In this document: one piece after another, positions 59,229-64,000 of the stretch
Numbering within the stretch: position 1 is the stretch's first letter
How the letters are laid out: every line of letters begins with the position of its first letter
Assembly (NCBI GenBank): GCA_017305715.1
Contig: JAFKKG010000023.1
Coordinates: 62,001-126,000, forward strand
Length of the DNA stretch: 64,000 bases
Origin: Hyphomicrobiales bacterium
Lineage (GTDB): Bacteria > Pseudomonadota > Alphaproteobacteria > Rhizobiales > Xanthobacteraceae
Reading direction: 5' to 3'
Position numbers and translations under genes: made by a program
The notes under the pieces: model-generated
Database searches by the model: none
The model's input: the letters and a program-made list of their open reading frames with translations, nothing else
What the model was told of the DNA's origin: nothing

Positions 59229-61283
59229 TCACGCCAGGAGCTGATCGAGCCGTTCGCGCAGTTGATCCTGGTGGTAGGGCTTTGCAAGCCGCGGCAGATC
59301 GAGCTGCGCGCCGTCGGGCAATTCGGCATAGCCCGTTGCCAGCAGGATCGGCAGCGAGGGCCGCACCTCGCGTGTCGCCGCCGCGAGTTCAATGCCGGTC
59401 ATCCCCGGCATCACGTGATCGGTCATCATCAGGTCGATCGGCTGCTCGCTCTTGAGAATGTCCAGGGCGTGGAGGCCGGAATTGGCGCCGATCACGCGGT
59501 GACCGAGGTCTTCCAGCATCTCCATGGTCGACATCGCAATCAGCGGATCGTCGTCGACGAACAAGATCACGGCCGAGCGTGTCACGCCTTGCTTTACCGG
59601 CGCCGAAGCCTCGACCTCGGGTGCGGCGGTCGCGACCGGCAGTATCAGCGTGGCGGTGGTGCCCTTTCCGACCGTGCTTGAAAGCCGCAATGCGCCACCG
59701 AGTTGCACCGCGAGCCCATGGACCATCGACAGACCAAGGCCGGTGCCTTTCCCGAGCGGCTTGGACGAGAAGAATGGCTCGATTGCCCGCTCCAGGGTCT
59801 CTGGCGTCATGCCGGTGCCGGTATCGATGACGGACAGCCTGAGATAGCGACCTGCTTTCAGCGCGGCATCCTTGGTGATCCTCTGTTCGTCGACCTGGAT
59901 GTCGATCGGACCGCCATCGGGCATCGCGTCGCGCGCGTTGATCGCGAGATTGAGGATTGCAAGCTCAAGCTGGTTGGGATCGATACGCGCGGGAGGCAGA
60001 CCGTCCTTGATGTCGAGCCGCACCTCGACGCGGGGCCCGAGCGAACGCTCCAGCAGGTTCGTCATATCCTGGATCAGCAAGCGGAGATCAACCGACACCG
60101 TACGCAAATCCTGCTGACGAGCGAATGCCAGAAGACGCTGCGTCAATGATGCGCCCCGTTCCGCGCCCTGCATGGCGCCGTCGACCAGGCGGCGCAGCCG
60201 CGGATCGTTGGGAATGCGCTTGCGCAGCAGATCGAGATTGCCCATCACGGCCATCAGCAGATTGTTGAAATCATGCGCCACGCCGCCGGTGAGTTGTCCG
60301 ATGGTCTCCATCTTCTGCGCCTGGCGCAACTGTTCCTGCGCCTTTTCCCGCGCCGCAACTTCCTTCATGAGATCGGCGGAGCGCTGCTCGACGCGTTGTT
60401 CGAGCGTCGCCGTCAGTTCCGCCAGCGCCGTGCGTTCGGCCGCAAGTTGCTCCAGCAGGTTCTCACGTTCTATTTCGGCCGTCTTGCGCGCGGTGATATC
60501 CGAGCAGACACCGACCAGCGACTTGATGCTGCCGTCCGGCCGCCTGACCGGACGGGCGCGCGTCTCCACCCAGTGCTGCGAACCGTCCGGCCAGATGTTG
60601 CGGTATTCGATGTGGTAGTCTCCGCCGCTCTTGATGGCCTGATCGATGGCTTCGAGACGACGTTCCCGGTCGTCGGGATGAACCGAGGCCGACAAATCCT
60701 CAAACGTGAAAGACTCGCCCGGCTTGCGGCCGAAGTAACTGGCGCAGATTTCCGATGCTTCGAGCATGAACTCGGGCAGATGCAGTTCCAATGCACCCAG
60801 GCGACCGGCGCTCAAAGCGGTCTGCAGCAAGCCCTCGCTTTCGGTCAGATCGGCAAGGATGGAACGGGTCTGGTACTGGCGACGCCTGGCCCGGACCGCA
60901 GAGCCCACGATGCTGACAAGCGTCGTCGGGTGGAATGGGCGCTCGATGAAGGTGACATTCCCCAGGATTTGTCCGAGCCGCGCCGCGTCCGGATTACGCT
61001 CGGGACCACCACCCCGGCGCGTCAGCAGCACGATCGGGAAATCCGACCATGGCGGCTGGTTGCTCAGCCAGTCCACCAGTCCCCGGAGATCAGCGGTCTT
61101 GATCGCCTCGTCAGCGACGACCGCCAAGCCCGCGCCGCTTTCGATTTCCTTCATCAACGCGGCGAGATCGCTACAGGCATTGGCGCAGTAACCTGCTTCC
61201 TCGATCAATGCGGCGGCAACAGCCGAATCGCGCCCGGTCGGCGCGAGGATGACGGCGCGCTCGGATGATGCGCCCGGTGTCAC
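59229..61283 (-). CDS. Hybrid sensor histidine kinase with PAS and receiver domains
   Basis: 684 residues from ATG 61283. Order: an N-terminal receiver-like domain without the usual acidic cluster (about 10-130), a PAS/PAC domain (about 155-268, HIEYRNIWPDGSQHWVETRA), a coiled coil (270-320), HisKA with phosphorylatable His337 in GGVAHDFNNLLM, HATPase with N449 and the DTGTGM and GKGTGLGLS boxes, and a C-terminal receiver (571-684) with acidic Asp577-579, phosphoacceptor Asp622 (MTDHVMPG) and Lys668. There are no membrane helices, so it is a cytosolic sensor. The ATG overlaps the stop of the KaiC-like gene (ATGA), so the two proteins are made together and probably interact. Confidence 0.94.
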   Translation of the reverse strand: MTPGASSERAVILAPTGRDSAVAAALIEEAGYCANACSDLAALMKEIESGAGLAVVADEAIKTADLRGLVDWLSNQPPWSDFPIVLLTRRGGGPERNPDAARLGQILGNVTFIERPFHPTTLVSIVGSAVRARRRQYQTRSILADLTESEGLLQTALSAGRLGALELHLPEFMLEASEICASYFGRKPGESFTFEDLSASVHPDDRERRLEAIDQAIKSGGDYHIEYRNIWPDGSQHWVETRARPVRRPDGSIKSLVGVCSDITARKTAEIERENLLEQLAAERTALAELTATLEQRVEQRSADLMKEVAAREKAQEQLRQAQKMETIGQLTGGVAHDFNNLLMAVMGNLDLLRKRIPNDPRLRRLVDGAMQGAERGASLTQRLLAFARQQDLRTVSVDLRLLIQDMTNLLERSLGPRVEVRLDIKDGLPPARIDPNQLELAILNLAINARDAMPDGGPIDIQVDEQRITKDAALKAGRYLRLSVIDTGTGMTPETLERAIEPFFSSKPLGKGTGLGLSMVHGLAVQLGGALRLSSTVGKGTTATLILPVATAAPEVEASAPVKQGVTRSAVILFVDDDPLIAMSTMEMLEDLGHRVIGANSGLHALDILKSEQPIDLMMTDHVMPGMTGIELAAATREVRPSLPILLATGYAELPDGAQLDLPRLAKPYHQDQLRERLDQLLA

Positions 61284-62788
61284 GATTGCTGCTCCGGCAT
61301 CTCGTGCAGCAAAGGCTGGCCTTCGCCGACATAGACCGGAACGCCGCGCAGAACGCCATGGAAGCCATCCAGCGGCTCGCCGATGGTCAGTCCTTGATTG
61401 CCGATGCAGTATTCGCGAATCGTCGATTCGTGCATGCCGGTTCGCTTCTTGATGACCGACATCGCACGCCGCACGCCACCCAAGGCCTCGAAATAGCGCA
61501 GCAGCACCACCGTATCGGCGAGATAAGTGACATCCACCGGCGCCTTCATTTCGCCAATCAGTCCGTGCTGCGCCACCGTCATGAATGTCGCCGCGCCCTG
61601 TCGATTCAGGTATTGCAGAAGCTCGTGCACGTGCAGGATCAGGGAGTTTTCTTCAGGCATCGCGGCCTGATAACCGTTGAGGCTGTCGATCACGACGGTC
61701 CTGATCCGGTCCTCCTTGACCCGCTTGCGAACGCGATGGGCGAACTCGCCGGGCGACAGCTCCGCGGCATCGACTTGCTCGATAAACAGGCTACCCCTGC
61801 GCTGCATCGCCTCGAGATCGACACCGAGCCCGATCATGCGCGAAAACAACAGCCCAAGCTCCTCGTCGAACACGAACAACGCCGCCCTTTCACCGCGCGC
61901 GATCGCCGCGACAATGAAGGTGATGGCGGCCAGCGACTTGCCGGTGCCCGCGGGGCCGAGGATCAGCGTGCTCGATCCGGTCTCGACGCCTCCTCCCAAC
62001 AGCTTGTCGAGCGCCGTGATCCCGCTGGACATCGTGGTTCGCTCGATCGCCCTGCGAAACTCCGAGGCCACCAGCCGCGGAAAAACATTCATCCCGCCGG
62101 TGGTGATGGTAGCGTCATGATAGCCGCCGCGAAACTTCACGCCGCGATATTTGACGATACGCACCCGCCGTCGCTCCGCGCCATAGGTCGGCGCCAGCTC
62201 TTCCAGCCGCACCACGCCATGCGCCACGCTGTGCACGGTCTTGTCGGCGGCTTCGGCGGTCAGATCGTCAAGCAGGACGACGGTGGTATCGAACTTCGCG
62301 AAATAATGTTTGAGCGCGAGAATCTGGCGCCGATAGCGCAGCGAACTTTGCGCCAGCAGCCGGATTTCGGAAAGACTGTCCAAAACCACGCGGGACGGCC
62401 GCGCGCGTTCTACCGCCTCGAATATCTGCTTGGTGGTCTCGCCGAGTTCGAGATCGGACGAATAGAGCAGGCTCTGCTGTTGGTCGGAATCGAGCAGGCT
62501 CTCCGGCGGCAACAATTCGAAGACGTCGATCCGGTTGTCGAGCGCCCAGCCATGGGACGTCGCGCTTTCGCGGAGTTCGCGTTCGGTCTCGGACAGCGTG
62601 ATGTAAAGGCACTTCTCGCCGACGCGGGCACCTTCCATCAGGAACTGCAGCGCTACGGTGGTTTTGCCGGTGCCGGGCTCGCCCTCGAGAAGAAACAGAC
62701 GTCCCCGCGTAAAACCCCCGGACAGGATATCGTCCAGGCCCCATACGCCCGACTTCGCCTTGTCCGTTTGTATGCCAACCGAGCTCAT
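61280..62788 (-). CDS. KaiC-like tandem ATPase
   Basis: 502 residues from ATG 62788, with two RecA/KaiC domains. CI has Walker A GEPGTGKT (36-43) and Walker B VVLD137; CII has GPAGTGKS (278-285) and VVID368. The catalytic Glu pair of cyanobacterial KaiC is kept as only one Glu in each domain (Ser66-Glu67 and Asp308-Glu309). The C-terminal phosphosite region aligned to Ser431-Thr432 of cyanobacterial KaiC reads Thr421-Tyr422 in VDVTYLADTVVLL. No KaiA or KaiB gene is near. Such proteins occur in many non-cyanobacteria, probably as light-, stress- or time-related signalling ATPases. It is coupled to the hybrid kinase downstream. Confidence 0.92.
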   Translation of the reverse strand: MSSVGIQTDKAKSGVWGLDDILSGGFTRGRLFLLEGEPGTGKTTVALQFLMEGARVGEKCLYITLSETERELRESATSHGWALDNRIDVFELLPPESLLDSDQQQSLLYSSDLELGETTKQIFEAVERARPSRVVLDSLSEIRLLAQSSLRYRRQILALKHYFAKFDTTVVLLDDLTAEAADKTVHSVAHGVVRLEELAPTYGAERRRVRIVKYRGVKFRGGYHDATITTGGMNVFPRLVASEFRRAIERTTMSSGITALDKLLGGGVETGSSTLILGPAGTGKSLAAITFIVAAIARGERAALFVFDEELGLLFSRMIGLGVDLEAMQRRGSLFIEQVDAAELSPGEFAHRVRKRVKEDRIRTVVIDSLNGYQAAMPEENSLILHVHELLQYLNRQGAATFMTVAQHGLIGEMKAPVDVTYLADTVVLLRYFEALGGVRRAMSVIKKRTGMHESTIREYCIGNQGLTIGEPLDGFHGVLRGVPVYVGEGQPLLHEMPEQQS

Positions 62789-63121
62789 GAGGACCCCTAA
62801 CGGAGGGCAACTCCGGGGGGCATCCAGCGGTTCCCTGGCACTGGAACTATTGCGGAAGGAACTCCGGCCACGTCGCGCCAGTTCTCGGCCAGCGGGCCAA
62901 AATTGGCTCGTCCGATCTCAAGGCATGGGGCGTGATTGGCCGGCGCGGTCGCCATTGGTGCGACCGCGGCAATCGCCGCGAGCGACGATCGCAACACGGC
63001 ATGTTGAGCGCAAGGGCGCTGCCGGACGCCGCCGGGCAGTCCGTGCCGTTACAGCTCTGGAGCAGCCGCCGAAACGACGCGATCTCGTGGCGGATCGCGC
63101 CGCGGCGCGATGACCCGATGG
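62789..63121. other. 333-base gap between minE and the KaiC-like gene
   Basis: Holds no well-supported gene. A 66-codon minus-strand frame (GTG 62997 to 62797) has a signal-like start, LRSSLAAIAAVAPMATAPA, but no ribosome site and a rare start codon; it is listed as doubtful below. Promoter elements for the KaiC operon should lie here but I could not pick them out. Confidence 0.4.
62797..62997 (-). CDS. Doubtful small exported protein upstream of the KaiC-like gene
   Basis: 66 codons from a GTG. A signal-like N-terminus is followed by PCLEIGRANFGPLAENW and PGNRWMPPGVALR. No ribosome site. If real it would be the first gene of the KaiC-kinase operon. The frame ends 8 bases before the KaiC ATG. 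Confidence 0.25.
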   Translation of the reverse strand: MLRSSLAAIAAVAPMATAPANHAPCLEIGRANFGPLAENWRDVAGVPSAIVPVPGNRWMPPGVALR

Positions 63122-63424
63122 CTACGGCGGTACCAAAGCCCCCAGCCGCCTGTCGGCGTGAACCTTGGTCTGCTCGAAATTATTGGGCACTTCGATATCG
63201 ACCTCGAGCGTCGATACGGTCGGGCCGCGGTCGAGCCTGACGATGACCTTGTCGGGATCGAGCTGGATGTGCCGGGAGACCACCGCGAGAATCTCCTCGC
63301 GCAGCGTCGCCAGCAGATCGGGCTGACCGCGCAGGCCGCGCTCATGCGCCAGCAGGATTTGCAGCCGCTCCCGCGCCACCGGGGCGGTTGCCTTGCGGCC
63401 GTTGAACAGGCGAAGCAGGTTCAT
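63122..63424 (-). CDS. minE: Cell division topological specificity factor MinE
   Basis: 100 residues from ATG 63424. The N-terminal membrane/MinD-contact helix [20 protein letters not shown] is followed by [20 protein letters not shown] and the topological domain [33 protein letters not shown]. It stimulates the MinD ATPase and restricts MinC to the poles, so the division ring forms at midcell. Its ATG overlaps the minD stop (ATGA), the normal minC-minD-minE operon arrangement. Confidence 0.96.
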   Translation of the reverse strand: MNLLRLFNGRKATAPVARERLQILLAHERGLRGQPDLLATLREEILAVVSRHIQLDPDKVIVRLDRGPTVSTLEVDIEVPNNFEQTKVHADRRLGALVPP

Positions 63425-64000
63425 GCCGCCCTCCGTCCGAGCAACCGGTTCATCAGTCCCCTGCGTTCTGCCGGGACGATCATGTCGACGGTTTCGCCCA
63501 TCAACCGGCGGGCCGCGTCGGTATAGGCGCGGGCCGGTGCACTGGCTGCATTGTTCAGCGTAACGGGAGAGCCGACATTCGAGGCGCGAAGCACGTCCTG
63601 GCTCTCGGGAATGATGCCGAGCAGCGGGGTCGCGAGAATTTCGAGGATGTCTTGGATGCTCAGCATCTCGCCGCGCGCCGCGCGCGCCGGATCGTAGCGG
63701 GTGATCAGCACATGCTTGGTGACCCGTTCGCCCCGCTCCGCCTTGACGGTTTTCGAATCGAGCATGCCGATGATGCGGTCGGAGTCGCGCACCGAGGAGA
63801 CTTCCGGGTTGGTGACGATCACGGCCTCGTCCGCATAGCGCATCGCCAGCATCGCGCCGCGTTCGATGCCCGCGGGGCTGTCGCACAGCACCCAGTCGAA
63901 TCTCGTCCGCAGTTCCCCGATGATCCGGCCGATGCCTTCGTCGGTCAGCGCATCCTTGTCCCTGGTCTGGGATGCCGGCAGCAGCCACAGGTTCTCCAGC
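63421..64000 (-). CDS. minD: Septum site-determining protein MinD, C-terminal part (5' end outside window)
   Basis: 193 visible codons of the MinD ATPase, running out of the window at base 64000. [20 protein letters not shown] is the Walker B / switch II region, [20 protein letters not shown] follows, and the protein ends [12 protein letters not shown], a short amphipathic basic helix that binds the membrane. The P-loop lies upstream, outside the window. MinD carries MinC to the membrane and is released by MinE, encoded next. Confidence 0.96.
   Translation of the reverse strand, partial: LENLWLLPASQTRDKDALTDEGIGRIIGELRTRFDWVLCDSPAGIERGAMLAMRYADEAVIVTNPEVSSVRDSDRIIGMLDSKTVKAERGERVTKHVLITRYDPARAARGEMLSIQDILEILATPLLGIIPESQDVLRASNVGSPVTLNNAASAPARAYTDAARRLMGETVDMIVPAERRGLMNRLLGRRAA

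Overview
This window looks like chromosome of a Bradyrhizobium-type alphaproteobacterium (Nitrobacteraceae). The GC content is high and the codon use matches. It carries the groES-groEL / hspA-rpoH / hspB-hspC / degP order with two ROSE RNA thermometers described for Bradyrhizobium japonicum. It also has palindromic and longer intergenic sequences that I recall as dispersed repeats of this genus. No species can be named from the sequence alone, and no phage or complete transposon is visible.

Layout. Bases 1-6650 hold two pairs of a flavoenzyme and an NHL-repeat protein (a flavin monooxygenase tail plus NHL; NHL plus a GMC oxidoreductase). Between them lie an HNH nuclease, a possible small antitoxin-like operon and an orphan PcfJ-domain protein. 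Bases 6900-8790 encode an encapsulin nanocompartment: a DyP peroxidase with a C-terminal cargo peptide, followed by the shell protein. Bases 8790-14250 hold a TetR regulator divergent from an epoxide hydrolase, then a decayed copy of the same regulator divergent from an EmrA/EmrB-type efflux pump. Both intergenic regions keep the same 18-bp palindrome. Bases 14250-28440 are ordinary metabolism and transport: an M20 amidohydrolase, a TauE permease, TetR/EamA, a PIG-V-like mannosyltransferase, a Bug binding protein, LysR, a secreted amidohydrolase, an acyl-CoA synthetase, a nucleotidyltransferase two-gene unit and a triad-less HtrA-like protein. Bases 28440-36120 hold an esterase, DsbA- and DsbB-type proteins, TauE, two thioesterases under a TetR with twin operators, PsiF, an AbrB-type membrane protein and tRNA-Leu(CAA).

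Bases 36120-45750 are the heat-shock block. groESL is followed by two tiny genes; then come ROSE-hspA, rpoH, ROSE-hspB, hspC and a one-PDZ DegP protease. Together these supply folding (GroESL, Hsp20), proteolysis (DegP) and the sigma factor that can drive them. The block starts at a tRNA-Leu gene, and similar short sequences recur at its two edges, which suggests an old integration.

Bases 45990-64000 hold a GNAT acetyltransferase, aspartase, a divergent pair of a peptidoglycan-targeting NlpC/P60-like protein and a DUF2235 lipase-like protein, several small envelope proteins of unknown role, a nitronate monooxygenase, an acyl-CoA ligase, a KaiC-like ATPase in operon with a hybrid histidine kinase, and minE plus the 3' part of minD.

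The most unusual items are the duplicated TetR/operator module, the HtrA homologue lacking all three catalytic residues, the KaiC-like protein with an altered phosphosite pair next to a hybrid kinase, the DUF2235/NlpC pair without a visible secretion system, and the tRNA-flanked heat-shock block.
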